This document shows, one piece after another, positions 16,389 through 28,408 of a DNA stretch of 64,000 nt. Made by a program: the position numbers and the translations under genes. A model generated the notes under the pieces. It was not told the origin of the DNA and did no database searches. It was given only the letters and a program-made list of their open reading frames with translations. The stretch lies in NCBI GenBank assembly GCA_000824825.2, contig LM655194.1:155929-219928 (forward strand). The letters are read 5' to 3'. Position 1 is the first letter of the stretch, and every line of letters starts with the position of its first letter. This stretch comes from Mesorhizobium sp. ORS 3324 (GTDB lineage Bacteria; Pseudomonadota; Alphaproteobacteria; Rhizobiales; Rhizobiaceae).

Positions 16389-17867
16389 ATGAAATTGTGG
16401 AAGACCATTCTGGCCGCGGCTGTGCTGTCGCTTGGCGCTGCCGCGTCGGCATTTGCGGCGCGCACCGACCTCGTCATCGGCATCCCGCTCGAACCCCCTC
16501 ATCTCGACCCGACCGCGGGTGCTGCCGCCGCGATCGACGAGGTGCTCTACGCCAACGTTTTCGAAGGTCTCACCCGTATCGGCCCTAACGGCGAGGTGCT
16601 GCCCGATCTCGCCGAAAGCTGGACCATCTCGGATGACGGCAAGACCTACACCTTCAAACTGCATACCGGGGTGAAATTCCACGACGGCAGCGACTTCAGC
16701 GCCGACGACGTGAAATTCTCGTTAGACCGCGCCCGCGCCGACAATTCGGTCAATGCCCAGAAGGGCCTGTTCGCGCAGATCGACAAGGTCGATGTCGTCG
16801 ATCCGGCCACCGTCAAGGTGACGCTGAAGAACCCGCAAGGCTCCTTCCTCTACAATATGGGCTGGGGCGACGCGGTGATCGTGTCACCGAAATCGGCGGA
16901 AACCAACAAGGAAAAGCCGATCGGCACCGGCCCCTTCAAGTTCCAGAATTGGGCCAAAGGCTCGGCGATCACGCTGGTGAAGTCGGATAATTACTGGGGC
17001 GCCCCGGTTGCGCTCGACAAGGTCGAGTTCCGCATCGTGCCTGACGCAGCCGCCGCCGTCCCGGCGCTGCTTTCCGGCGACATCCAAGCCTTCCCCTTCT
17101 TCGACCCTGACAGCGTCTCCCAGGTCAAGGGCGACCCGCGCTTCCACGTGGTGATCGGCTCGACCGAGGGCGAGACCATCCTGGCGATCAACAACAAAAA
17201 GCCGCCCTTCGACAAGCTGCAGGTGAGACAGGCGATCTCCTTCGCGCTCGACCGCAAGGCGATCATCGACGGTGCTTCGGCCGGCCTCGGCGTGCCGATC
17301 GGCTCGCATATGTCGCCCGCCAGCAAGGACTATGTCGACCTCACCGGCCTCTATCCGCACAATGTCGACAAGGCCAAGGAACTGCTGAAGGAGGCTGGTC
17401 TCGAAAAAGGCTTCAAGGCGACGCTGAAGCTGCCGCCGCCTACCTATGCGCGGCTTGGCGGCGAGATCATCGCCTCCGAGCTGCGCGAGGTCGGCATCGA
17501 CCTGGAGATCATCCCGGTCGAATGGGCGCAATGGCTGGACCAGGTCTTCACCAAGAAGGACTATGACCTGACCATCGTCTCCCACACCGAGCCCAACGAC
17601 ATCGATATCTATTCGCGCAAGGACTATTACTTCAATTACGACAACCCGACCTTCGACAAGATCATCGCCGAGCTCAACCTCACCTCTGACGAAGCCAAGC
17701 GCAAGCAACTGCTTGGCGAAGCGCAGAAGATCCTGGCCGACGACGCCGTCGTTGGCTTCCTATACGAACTGCCCAAGGTCGGGGTCTGGGACGCCAAGCT
17801 CCAGGGTCTGTGGGAGAACGCCCCGATCCAGGCCAACGACCTCACCAAGGTGAAGTGGACGGACTGA
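16389..17867 (+). CDS. Peptide-type ABC transporter substrate-binding protein (SBP family 5)
   Basis: 492-residue periplasmic binding protein for peptides, opines or similar solutes. The signal peptide (MKLWKTILAAAVLS...AFA) is followed by the SBP_bac_5 domain: NVFEGLTRIGPNGEVLPDLAE near residue 57, FKLHTGVKFHDGSDFSADDV near 88, and IGTGPFKF. A GGGAG ribosome site lies 9 nt before the ATG. It heads a tight set of importer genes (two permeases, one double ATPase) and follows the M20 peptidase by 119 bp. The ligand is not readable from sequence. Confidence 0.92.
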   Translation: MKLWKTILAAAVLSLGAAASAFAARTDLVIGIPLEPPHLDPTAGAAAAIDEVLYANVFEGLTRIGPNGEVLPDLAESWTISDDGKTYTFKLHTGVKFHDGSDFSADDVKFSLDRARADNSVNAQKGLFAQIDKVDVVDPATVKVTLKNPQGSFLYNMGWGDAVIVSPKSAETNKEKPIGTGPFKFQNWAKGSAITLVKSDNYWGAPVALDKVEFRIVPDAAAAVPALLSGDIQAFPFFDPDSVSQVKGDPRFHVVIGSTEGETILAINNKKPPFDKLQVRQAISFALDRKAIIDGASAGLGVPIGSHMSPASKDYVDLTGLYPHNVDKAKELLKEAGLEKGFKATLKLPPPTYARLGGEIIASELREVGIDLEIIPVEWAQWLDQVFTKKDYDLTIVSHTEPNDIDIYSRKDYYFNYDNPTFDKIIAELNLTSDEAKRKQLLGEAQKILADDAVVGFLYELPKVGVWDAKLQGLWENAPIQANDLTKVKWTD

Positions 17868-17896
17868 CGGTCGGCGCGATCGCCTGATTGCCTCCC

Positions 17897-18844
17897 ATGA
17901 CCGCCTACCTCCTAAAGCGCCTGATCATCGCGGCCAGCACGCTGGTGCTGGCCTCGATGGTGGTGTTTGCGGTGATGGAGATCCTCCCCGGCGATCCGGC
18001 GCGCCTGATGCTGGGCTTCAATGCCGGCGCCGACCAGGTCGAGCAGTTGCGCAACCAGATGGGACTGAACGCGCCGCTTGTCCCGCGGTATCTGCATTGG
18101 GCGGGCGGACTGCTCAGCCTCGATTTCGGCCGCTCCTATACCTATTCGGTTCCCGTCATCGATCTCGTCCGCGAACGTGTCGTCGTCTCTCTGCCGCTGG
18201 CGCTGATCGCGCTGGCGCTGTCGACAATCATCGCCGTTCCGGTCGGCGTGTTTTCCGCCAGCCGGCAAGGCCGGGCCGGCGATGCGCTCGCCATGGGTGC
18301 CGCTCAGCTTGGCGTCGCGGTGCCCAACTTCTGGTTCGCGCTGATGCTGATCTATCTGTTCGCCGTCTGGCTGCGGCTGGTGCCGGCCGGCGGTTTCCCA
18401 GGTTGGGGCGCCGGCATCTGGCCGGCGGTGAAATCACTGCTCCTGCCGGCCGTCGCGCTGGCGCTGCCGCAGGCGGCGATCCTGGCGCGTGTCGCCCGCT
18501 CGGCGCTGATCGAGGTGCTCAACGAGGACTATATCCGCACCGCCCGTGCCAAGGGCCTGCCCTACCGCGCCGTGCTGTGGCGCCACGCGCTGCGCAACGC
18601 CATGATCCCCGTGCTCACCATTCTCGGCCTGCAATTCGCCTTTCTGCTCGCTGGCACCATCATCATCGAGAATGTCTTCTACCTGCCGGGGCTCGGCCGG
18701 CTGGTGTTCCAGGCGATCAACCAGCGCGACCTGATCGTCGTCGAGAGCGTCGTCATGCTGCTCGTTGCAGCCGTTATCATTGTGAATCTGCTGGTCGATT
18801 TCTCCTATGCCGTCGTCGATCCGCGGCTCAGAGGCCGGCAATGA
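17897..18844 (+). CDS. ABC transporter permease (DppB/OppB type)
   Basis: 315-residue inner-membrane permease with about six helices and the N-terminal signature MTAYLLKRLI. The EAA-loop motif IRTARAKGLPYRAVLWRHALRNA near residue 214 contacts the ATPase. The ATG at 17897 is preferred over a TTG three codons upstream. Its stop overlaps the next permease start (ATGA, 18841-18844), showing translational coupling within the importer operon. Confidence 0.92.
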   Translation: MTAYLLKRLIIAASTLVLASMVVFAVMEILPGDPARLMLGFNAGADQVEQLRNQMGLNAPLVPRYLHWAGGLLSLDFGRSYTYSVPVIDLVRERVVVSLPLALIALALSTIIAVPVGVFSASRQGRAGDALAMGAAQLGVAVPNFWFALMLIYLFAVWLRLVPAGGFPGWGAGIWPAVKSLLLPAVALALPQAAILARVARSALIEVLNEDYIRTARAKGLPYRAVLWRHALRNAMIPVLTILGLQFAFLLAGTIIIENVFYLPGLGRLVFQAINQRDLIVVESVVMLLVAAVIIVNLLVDFSYAVVDPRLRGRQ

Positions 18845-19706
18845 CGATGCGCGTCGACCTGCCCGAGGAAACGCTTGCCGGCGTCCTGGCCAAGGCCTTC
18901 GGCAACCGTTCCTTCCTGATCGGCTTCGTCATCACGCTGCTCGTGGCCGCGGTCGCGCTGCTTTCCTTCGTCTGGACGCCCTATGACGTGACCAGACTGG
19001 TGATCGCCGACAAGGCGCTGGCGCCCGCGGCGGCGCATTGGTTCGGCACCGATCACTTCGGCCGCGACATCCTGTCGATGATCATGGTCGGAGCACGCAA
19101 TTCTATCGCCGTGGCGCTGGTGGCGGTCGGCATCGGCATGGGCGTCGGCGTGCCGCTCGGCGCCTTTGCCGCGGCGCGCGGCGGCATCGCCGACGAGGCT
19201 CTGATGCGCGTCAACGACCTCGTTTTCGCTTTCCCGGCGCTGCTCTCGGCGATAATGATTACCGCGATCTTCGGCCCCGGCGCCGTCAACGCCATCATCG
19301 CCATCGGCATCTTCAACATCCCGGTTTTTGCGCGCGTCGCCCGCGCCGGTGCGCTGGCGATCTGGCCGCGCGAGTTCATCCTCGCCGCGCGCGCCGCCGG
19401 CAAGGGCATGACGCAGATCTCTGTCGAGCACATCCTGCCTAACATAGCGACACTGCTGCTCGTCCAAGGCACGATCCAATTTGCGCTGGGCATCCTCGCC
19501 GAGGCCGGGCTTTCCTATGTCGGCCTCGGCGCGCAACCGCCGATGCCGAGTTGGGGCCGCATGCTGTTCGACGCGCAGACGCGCATGGTGACGGCGCCCT
19601 GGATGGCGATCTTTCCGGGCATGGCGATCGTCGTCACCGTGCTCGGGCTCAACCTGCTCGGCGACGGCATCGCCGACATCCTCGATCCGAAATCGCGGCG
19701 GCGGCG

Positions 19707-19710
<4 letters not shown>
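18841..19710 (+). CDS. ABC transporter permease (DppC/OppC type)
   Basis: 289-residue second permease. Family signature: FGTDHFGRDILSMIMVGARNSIAVAL near residue 65, then the cytoplasmic loop FILAARAAGKGMTQISVEHILPN. Start and stop both overlap neighbours by ATGA (18841 and 19707), so the genes for the two permeases and the ATPase are translated as one coupled unit. Confidence 0.92.
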
Positions 19711-21329
<1,619 letters not shown>

Positions 21330-21344
21330 GCAGCCGGTTCGCGC

Positions 21345-21770
21345 TCAGCCCTGCGGTTTGACCACATCCACCGGGCTGATGTCGAGCAGGTCGAGCGTGC
21401 GGCGCAGGAGCTTCACCTCGCTCTCGGCAAGCTTGGAGTCCGCCTTGGCGATGTCCGCCATGTGGCGGGCAAGCAGCTTGCGCCGCTCGATATCGAGGTC
21501 GCGGAACAGCGCGATTGCCTGCGAGCCGTTGGTCTCGTAGCCGTAGTCGTTGAGATATTCGATGACGCTGTCGATCGAGGTTTCCGGGATGCCGAAGGCT
21601 TCCCTGCAGATGCGCCGGAAGGCGACCATCTCACTCTCCGAAACCGAGCCGTCGGCCAGTATCATGCGGAACAGCATCAGAAGCTCCGCCGACAGCACCG
21701 GATCGTCCGCCACCTTGCGCACGCCGGGGTCGCCGTCGAAGATCGAACGTATCTGATCGAGCAGCGCCAT
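21345..21770 (-). CDS. TerB-family (tellurite-resistance-like) cytoplasmic protein
   Basis: 141-residue all-helical protein. The TerB pattern appears twice: LADGSVSESEM near residue 44 and IAKADSKLAESEVKLLRR near residue 112, each with the Asp...Glu arrangement linked to metal binding. Two Met codons (21776 and 21770) follow a GGGGAGG ribosome site; the second has the better 9-nt spacing and is chosen. The gene is convergent with the ABC ATPase gene. Actual tellurite resistance should not be assumed. Confidence 0.75.
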   Translation of the reverse strand: MALLDQIRSIFDGDPGVRKVADDPVLSAELLMLFRMILADGSVSESEMVAFRRICREAFGIPETSIDSVIEYLNDYGYETNGSQAIALFRDLDIERRKLLARHMADIAKADSKLAESEVKLLRRTLDLLDISPVDVVKPQG

Positions 21771-21883
21771 CGCCATCAGCCTCCCCTTGCGATTCCGCCT
21801 GATTGTTAGCGCGGAATCGGGCTTGCGCAAACTGGGTCGGCATGATGGAAGCTGCGGCTTCCCCTCGCCGTAACCCGCAGCCG

Positions 21884-22669
21884 ATGATCGACCTTACCCT
21901 GGAGACCGCCCTTATCCTCGCCGGCGCCGCTTTCGTGGCGGGCTTTGTCGATTCGATCGCCGGTGGCGGCGGCCTGATCACCATCCCGGCGCTGCTTCTG
22001 GCGGGCTTCTCGCCGGTCGCCGCGCTTGGCACCAACAAGCTGCAGGGCATGTTCGGCTCCGGCTCGGCCACCATCCACTATGCCGCCAACGGCCAGGTCG
22101 ACCTGCGCCGCCAGCTCCCTTCCGCGCTTCTGGCGCTCGTCGGCGGCGCGATCGGCGCTCTTCTCGCAACGGTCGTGCCCGGCGGCTTCCTGCGTGCGCT
22201 TCTGCCGGTCCTGCTGATCGCGATCGCACTCTACTTCGCCTTCAAGCCCAACATGGGCGACGTCGACCGCGCCGAGCGCCTGTCTCCGTTTCTCTTCGGC
22301 CTCACGGTCGTGCCGGCCATTGGCTTCTATGACGGTCTGTTCGGCCCGGGCACCGGCTCGTTCCTCATGCTGGCCTTCGTCGCGCTCGCCGGCTACGGCG
22401 TGCTCAAGGCGACCGCCCACACCAAGCTGCTCAATTTCGCCTCCAACATCGGCGGCTTCGTCGTCTTCGCCGCCGTCGGCGTCATCGATTGGAAGATCGG
22501 TCTGATGATGGGCGTGGCGCAGTTCCTCGGCGCGCGCCTCGGCGCGAGCCTCGCCATCAAGATCGGTGCCCGGCTGATCAAGCCGCTGCTGGTGATCGTG
22601 TGCGTGGCGCTGGCGGTGAAGCTTCTTGCCGACCCGGCCAATCCCCTGCGCCAGCTAATTGGTGTGTGA
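21884..22669 (+). CDS. TSUP-family (TauE/SafE) membrane transporter
   Basis: 261-residue inner-membrane protein with about eight helices and the paired TSUP motifs: FVDSIAGGGGLITIPALLLAG near the N terminus and FYDGLFGPGTGSFLM in the second half. Such proteins export sulfite, sulfoacetate or related anions; the substrate here is unknown. The Met at 21884 (MIDLTLE) directly precedes helix 1; upstream Mets would add a non-family leader. Divergent from the TerB gene. Confidence 0.85.
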   Translation: MIDLTLETALILAGAAFVAGFVDSIAGGGGLITIPALLLAGFSPVAALGTNKLQGMFGSGSATIHYAANGQVDLRRQLPSALLALVGGAIGALLATVVPGGFLRALLPVLLIAIALYFAFKPNMGDVDRAERLSPFLFGLTVVPAIGFYDGLFGPGTGSFLMLAFVALAGYGVLKATAHTKLLNFASNIGGFVVFAAVGVIDWKIGLMMGVAQFLGARLGASLAIKIGARLIKPLLVIVCVALAVKLLADPANPLRQLIGV

Positions 22670-22721
22670 CGGTGCTGCTGGTAGAATTCCTGCGTTGCGA
22701 ATCATGTTGGAGGGACCAAGC

Positions 22722-22892
22722 ATGAATCTCAGTGCACCCACCCAGATCGTGTTCATTATTTCGTTGGTCATCGCCATCATCGGCCTTCTCGCCGCTCTTG
22801 GCCTTCTTGCGTTCATTCCTCTCGCGGCGGTTTGGATCATTCTCATCGCCTATATCGTGCTCGCCGCCGGCTGCCTGATGCGCGGTGCATAA
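22722..22892 (+). CDS. Small two-helix membrane protein, 56 residues
   Basis: A GGAGG site ends about 9 nt before the ATG. The protein is almost entirely hydrophobic: two segments (IVFIISLVIAIIGLLAALGLL and AAVWIILIAYIVLAAGCL) joined by a short Phe-Ile-Pro turn, i.e. a membrane hairpin. Function not recognised. It is followed at once by a strong terminator, which supports a real transcript. Confidence 0.65.
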   Translation: MNLSAPTQIVFIISLVIAIIGLLAALGLLAFIPLAAVWIILIAYIVLAAGCLMRGA

Positions 22893-22919
22893 AGACTAGC
22901 AGATCTTCAGCAACTCGAA

Positions 22920-22945
22920 GCGCCCGGCTCTACCCGGGCGCTTTT
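22920..22945 (+). terminator. Rho-independent terminator
   Basis: Stem GCGCCCGG/CCGGGCGC with a 6-nt loop and TTTT directly after it. It ends the small membrane protein transcript, 33 bp before the AraC-family gene. Confidence 0.85.
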
Positions 22946-22977
22946 GATTCGAGGGCATGGTCTGGTAGGCTTGAGCC

Positions 22978-23811
22978 ATGTCCGACGAGACAGAGCGCCA
23001 TCGGCAGGACAATCGCTCTCCCGCCCTCCATTTCGAGATGGTCCGGCGCAAGCCCACCGCCTTGCTCGCGGGCATTGTCTCCGATATCTGCGGCTATCGG
23101 GAGACATGGCCCGGCCATTTCCGCATCATCGAATATGCCTCGCTCACCGTGCCGTTGGTGATCAGTTTTGCCGAGGCCTTCGCCATCGGACTCGGCCGCG
23201 ATCCCGGCGACAACGACCGTTTCGCCAGCTTCGCCGCGGGCCTGTATGCCGGTCCTGTCGTGATCGAATCCTTCGGCGGCGCCTGCTGCGTGCAAGTCAA
23301 TTTCACCCCACTCGGCGCCAGGCAATTCTTCGGCCTGCCGATGAGCGAACTCAAGGACCGCATGGTCGACCTCGACGATGCGCTGGGGTTCGAAGGCATC
23401 GCCTTGCGCGAACGGCTGGGCGAGGCGCAGGACTGGGACGCGCGCTTTGCCATTGCCGAGGGATTCGTGACCAGCCGGCTTGCCGAGGCGAATCCGCTTT
23501 CGCCCGAAGTCGCCTGGGCCTACCGGACGGTCATCGCATCGGGCGGCCGCACCCGCATTTCGGCGCTTGCCGAAGAGATCGGCTGGAGCCGCAAGCATCT
23601 GGCGGCCAAATTCTCCGACGCGATCGGCATAGGCCCGAAGACATTGTCGCGCATCGTGCGCTTCAACCACGCGCTCTCGCTGTCGAAGCGGCAGGAAGAC
23701 GACTGGGCCGGCATCGCCGCCGATTGCGGCTATGCCGACCAGGCGCATCTGGTGCGCGAATTCCGCCAGCTTGCCGGCGAAACGCCGACGGCGCTCGCCG
23801 CGCTGGCTTAG
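22978..23811 (+). CDS. AraC-family transcriptional regulator
   Basis: 277-residue regulator. The C-terminal 100 residues hold two helix-turn-helix units: SALAEEIGWSRKHLAAKFSD near residue 197 and WAGIAADCGYADQAHLVREFRQ near 242, ending in the AraC-type GETPTAL. The N-terminal domain (cupin-like strands with VPLVISFAEAF) probably senses a small ligand that is not identifiable here. It lies 89 bp upstream of the VOC protein gene, so that gene may be its target. Confidence 0.88.
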   Translation: MSDETERHRQDNRSPALHFEMVRRKPTALLAGIVSDICGYRETWPGHFRIIEYASLTVPLVISFAEAFAIGLGRDPGDNDRFASFAAGLYAGPVVIESFGGACCVQVNFTPLGARQFFGLPMSELKDRMVDLDDALGFEGIALRERLGEAQDWDARFAIAEGFVTSRLAEANPLSPEVAWAYRTVIASGGRTRISALAEEIGWSRKHLAAKFSDAIGIGPKTLSRIVRFNHALSLSKRQEDDWAGIAADCGYADQAHLVREFRQLAGETPTALAALA

Positions 23812-23900
23812 GCCGCCGCCAGTGGCAGGTAACATTTCTTCAAGACGCAGGGACGGCTTTCGCCGAGATTGGGTTCGTCCAACGAAACAAGGAGATCGCC

Positions 23901-24320
23901 ATGCCCAAGGCAACGGAAGCCCCTCGCATCTATCCCGCCTTGCGCTACAGAAACGCCGCCAAGATGATCGACTGGCTGTGCGATGCTTTCGGCTTCGAAG
24001 TGCGCGCCCGCTATGGCGAGGGCGACCTCGTCCATCACGCCGAGCTGACCTTCGGTTCCTCGATGATCATGCTCGGCCCGGCCCGCGACGACGACTACGG
24101 CAAGATGGTCGGCGAGCCGGGCGGTGGTGGCGGCAAGTCGATCTACATTGCCGTCGATGACGCCGACGCCGCCTATGCCAAAGCCAAGAAGGCCGGCGCC
24201 AAGATCATTCAGGAACTGGTCGACCGCGACTACGGCAGCCGCGAGTTCATCTGCCTCGACCCGGAAGGCAATGTCTGGTCGTTCGGCACCTACTGGCCGA
24301 AGGTTGGGGAGAAAGGCTGA
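23901..24320 (+). CDS. VOC-superfamily (glyoxalase/bleomycin-resistance fold) protein
   Basis: 139-residue protein with a paired beta-alpha-beta fold: IYPALRYRNAAKMIDWLCDAFGFEV near the start and a second half ending FICLDPEGNVWSFGTYWP, the usual metal-ligand Glu/aromatic pattern of PhnB-like VOC proteins. An AAGGAG site lies 7 nt before the ATG. The substrate is unknown. It follows the AraC regulator in the same direction. Confidence 0.85.
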   Translation: MPKATEAPRIYPALRYRNAAKMIDWLCDAFGFEVRARYGEGDLVHHAELTFGSSMIMLGPARDDDYGKMVGEPGGGGGKSIYIAVDDADAAYAKAKKAGAKIIQELVDRDYGSREFICLDPEGNVWSFGTYWPKVGEKG

Positions 24321-24363
24321 GCGATTATTGCTGCTCTCGAGACTAGCCGAAGCGTCCGAACTT

Positions 24364-24543
24364 CGTCATCCACGGGCGGAGCGGGAGCGAAGCGGACGCG
24401 TAGACCCGAGGATCCATTCCGTGACCTCGGACGTAGGGCTCAGCGGAGCAGAATTCTGCACTGTCGCAACGCTCCAAAGTCACGGAATGGATCCTCGGGT
24501 CTGCGCTGCGTCGCTGCGCTCCTTGCTCCGCCCGTGGATGACG
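24364..24543. repeat. Large dispersed inverted-repeat element, copy 1
   Basis: About 180 bp whose ends are exact complements (CGTCATCCACGGGCGGAGC at the left, its reverse complement at the right), so it folds into one long branched hairpin. It shares its right half with the element at 29566-29748, including an identical run around GGATCCTCGGGTCTGCGC. It occupies almost the whole gap between the VOC gene and cobQ and encodes no protein. Confidence 0.8.
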
Positions 24544-24568
24544 ACCCGATGGGCGTTTTCGCCAATCA

Positions 24569-26043
<1,475 letters not shown>

Positions 26044-26044
<1 letters not shown>

Positions 26045-26649
26045 CAGCCCCTGCCCTCCGCGCCGATGGTCGATTTCTGCGCCAGCGGTCCGCCGCGCCA
26101 GACATAGAGCGCCATCAATGGCTCCTTGCCCGTGCGCATGGCGTGGTTGACGTTGGAGGCGTGGTGAATGACCTCGCCGGCCTCACGTATGCGAAAGCCA
26201 CCCTCGCCCCTGCGCCACTCAGTGCCCCCGGTGAGCGGGATATAGATTTCCTCGGCAATGTGGTGATGGTCTGGATAGACGATGCCGGGTCCAAGGATCA
26301 GCAGCCCGGCTGCGACCGCGTCATTGACGAAATGCCCGCGTGTGCCGAGCACTTCCAGCCAGCCGTAATTGTCGATGAAGGCCTGGCCGAAATCGGCGGC
26401 GGTATAAGTCTGGCCCCAGTGCAGTTCGTCCCGATGGTCGGCTACGAGCTGCGCCAGCGGCCGGATGTCGGGCGGCGCAAGCTCGACGATACGATCGAGA
26501 TGGCGAAGGCAATCGAGCGGACGCGCTTCGAGCGGGCGGAAGGGCATGTCCCAGTCGATGCGCGCGACCGCGTCCGCGACCAGATCGCTCTCAACGCCGG
26601 CTAGATAGACGTGGAACCGCTCTAGCAACTGATCGAAAATTGTCGGCAC
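26044..26649 (-). CDS. DMSP-lyase-family cupin (DddQ-like)
   Basis: 201-residue single-domain cupin, the length of DddQ. The metal site is readable as YPDHHHIAEEIY: His128/His130, Glu134 and Tyr136, with the later ligand candidate His169 in NVNHAM. The N-terminal helical part with HWGQTYTAADFGQAFIDNYGWLEV also resembles the DMSP_lyase family. DddQ cleaves dimethylsulfoniopropionate to dimethyl sulfide and acrylate using metal and the active-site Tyr; whether this member uses DMSP is unproven. Its last base is the first base of the cobQ start, so the two are co-transcribed, an unusual pairing. Confidence 0.65.
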
Positions 26650-26787
26650 ACACGGCTCCGTTGATCAATCCGTGCACAGCCGGTCCGCGGAGGGCCGGGT
26701 TGCGCGGCGGCATCATTGGTCTAGATTGATCGCCGCGCAAAGCCAAAAACGACAGGCCACAAGGCCTGAAACGACAGGGAGCAGGCC

Positions 26788-27954
26788 ATGGACTCGGCAG
26801 TCGATGCGGGCACAGGCCAATTCGAGCTTACCGAGGAACAGCGTGCCATAAAGGAGATGGCGGAGGCCTTCGCGGCCGACCGCGTCGCGCCGAACGCGCT
26901 CGACTGGGACCGCGCAAAACATTTCCCCGCCGATGTGATCCGCGAGACGGGGCCGCTTGGCCTCGGCGGCATCTATGTCAAGGACGATGTCGGCGGCTCG
27001 GCGCTCGGGCGCCTCGACGCCGTACTGATCTTCGAGGCGCTGGCCCGCGCCGATCCTGCCTTCTCCTCCTTCATCTCGATCCACAACATGGCAGCCTCGA
27101 TGATCGACCGGTTCGGCAGCGACGAGCAGCGCCAGCGCCTGCTGCCCAAGCTGACCTCGATGGAATGGCTGGCGAGCTACTGCCTGACGGAGCCCGGCTC
27201 CGGCTCCGATGCCGCGGCGCTGAAGACGCGTGCGGTAAAGCGCGGCGGCGATTATGTCTTGAACGGCGCCAAGCAGTTCATCTCCGGCGCCGGTGACAGC
27301 GACCTCTATGTTGTCATGGCGCGCACCGGCGGCGACGGGCCGAAAGGCATTTCGACCATCGTCGTGCCCAAGGATGCGCCGGGCCTGTCCTTCGGCGCCA
27401 ACGAGCACAAGATGGGTTGGCACATGCAGTCGACCCGACAGGTCCTCTTCGAGGACTGCAAGGTGCCGGCCGAGAACCTGCTCGCCACCGAAGGCGCCGG
27501 CTTCGGCATCGCCATGGCGGGGCTCGACGGCGGCCGGCTCAACATCGCCGCCTGCTCGCTGGGCGGCGCGCAGTCGGCGCTCGACAAGGCGCTGACCTAC
27601 ACGGCCGAACGCAAGGCCTTCGGTTCAAAGATCAACCAGTTCCAGGCGCTGCAGTTCAGGCTGGCCGACATGGAGACGGAGCTGCAGGCCGCCCGCGTCT
27701 TCCTCTACGCTGCCGCCTCGAAGCTCGACCGCAAGGCGCCGGATGCCGGCAAGTGGTCTGCGATGGCCAAGCGCTTCGTGACCGATATCGGCTTCAATGT
27801 CGCCAACGAGGCGCTGCAGCTGCATGGCGGCTACGGCTATCTGCACGACTACGGTATCGAGAAGCTGGTGCGCGACCTGCGCGTCCACCAGATCCTCGAA
27901 GGCACCAACGAGATCATGCGCGTCATCATCGCAAGGACGCTGATTGGACGGTAA
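26788..27954 (+). CDS. Acyl-CoA dehydrogenase, probably isobutyryl-CoA (valine degradation)
   Basis: 388-residue FAD enzyme. Signatures: YCLTEPGSGSDAAALKT near residue 131 and QLHGGYGYLHDYGIEKLVRDLRVHQILEGTNEI near the C terminus, with the catalytic-base Glu in the EGTNE loop. GGGAG precedes the ATG. Only the four-helix-bundle gene separates it from mmsB (3-hydroxyisobutyrate dehydrogenase), which places it in valine catabolism: isobutyryl-CoA to methacrylyl-CoA. Exact chain specificity is inferred from that context. Confidence 0.88.
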   Translation: MDSAVDAGTGQFELTEEQRAIKEMAEAFAADRVAPNALDWDRAKHFPADVIRETGPLGLGGIYVKDDVGGSALGRLDAVLIFEALARADPAFSSFISIHNMAASMIDRFGSDEQRQRLLPKLTSMEWLASYCLTEPGSGSDAAALKTRAVKRGGDYVLNGAKQFISGAGDSDLYVVMARTGGDGPKGISTIVVPKDAPGLSFGANEHKMGWHMQSTRQVLFEDCKVPAENLLATEGAGFGIAMAGLDGGRLNIAACSLGGAQSALDKALTYTAERKAFGSKINQFQALQFRLADMETELQAARVFLYAAASKLDRKAPDAGKWSAMAKRFVTDIGFNVANEALQLHGGYGYLHDYGIEKLVRDLRVHQILEGTNEIMRVIIARTLIGR

Positions 27955-27958
27955 AACA

Positions 27959-27983
27959 GGCAGTAGGCAGTAGGCAGTAGGCA
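27959..27983 (+). repeat. Tandem heptamer array GGCAGTA (3.6 units), left bracket
   Basis: Three perfect GGCAGTA units plus GGCA, starting 4 nt after the acyl-CoA dehydrogenase stop and ending 4 nt before the four-helix-bundle gene start. The array at 28364-28386 is its exact complement, so the transcript can close a 21-bp stem around the gene. Confidence 0.95.
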
Positions 27984-27987
27984 AACG

Positions 27988-28356
27988 ATGACCGGCAAGA
28001 TCAATTCGTACAAGGATTTGATCGTTTGGCAGCACGCGATGGATTTGGCCGTAGCCACCTACTCGTTGACCAAGGCATGGCCAAAAGAGGAGCTGTATGG
28101 GTTGACCAGCCAAATCCGCCGCTCGGCAACCTCTATCCCCGCGAACATCGCGGAAGGTTATGGCCGAGACAACAGAGGCTCTTATCAGCAGTTTCTCAGG
28201 GTTGCCCAAGGCTCGCTGAAGGAGTTCGAGACTCACCTTCAGATCGCTGAACGCGTCGGCCTTGCCACGCAGGATCAAGCTTATCAAATGCTGCAAGCGA
28301 CCGAAGCCATCGGAAAAATGCTTCGGCAACTTATTATCAAACTTGCACCTGAATAG
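27988..28356 (+). CDS. Four-helix-bundle protein (23S rRNA intervening-sequence/S23 family)
   Basis: 122-residue helical protein with the family landmarks YKDLIVWQHAMDLAV at the start, the PKEELYGLTSQIRRSATSIPANIAEGYGR core near residues 32-60 and a long C-terminal helix. It belongs to the family first found in 23S rRNA intervening sequences, also related to the Avd proteins of diversity-generating retroelements. The cellular role is unknown. Codon use is visibly less GC-rich at third positions than in the flanking genes, pointing to recent arrival. It is exactly bracketed by inverted GGCAGTA arrays and splits a valine operon. No good ribosome site is visible. Confidence 0.85.
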   Translation: MTGKINSYKDLIVWQHAMDLAVATYSLTKAWPKEELYGLTSQIRRSATSIPANIAEGYGRDNRGSYQQFLRVAQGSLKEFETHLQIAERVGLATQDQAYQMLQATEAIGKMLRQLIIKLAPE

Positions 28357-28363
28357 GCCACTC

Positions 28364-28386
28364 TACTGCCTACTGCCTACTGCCTA
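28364..28386 (+). repeat. Tandem heptamer array TACTGCC (3 units plus TA), right bracket
   Basis: Three TACTGCC units, the reverse complement of GGCAGTA, begin 8 nt after the stop of the four-helix-bundle gene. Together with 27959-27983 they delimit a unit of about 430 bp that looks inserted between two operon genes. Confidence 0.95.
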
Positions 28387-28408
28387 ACCCAACCCAGGGA
28401 GCGTCATC

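Noticed and set aside
27959..28386. The heptamer arrays as a CRISPR or VNTR locus.
   Set aside because: Units are 7 bp without spacers and the two arrays are inverted around a gene, so neither CRISPR nor a simple VNTR.
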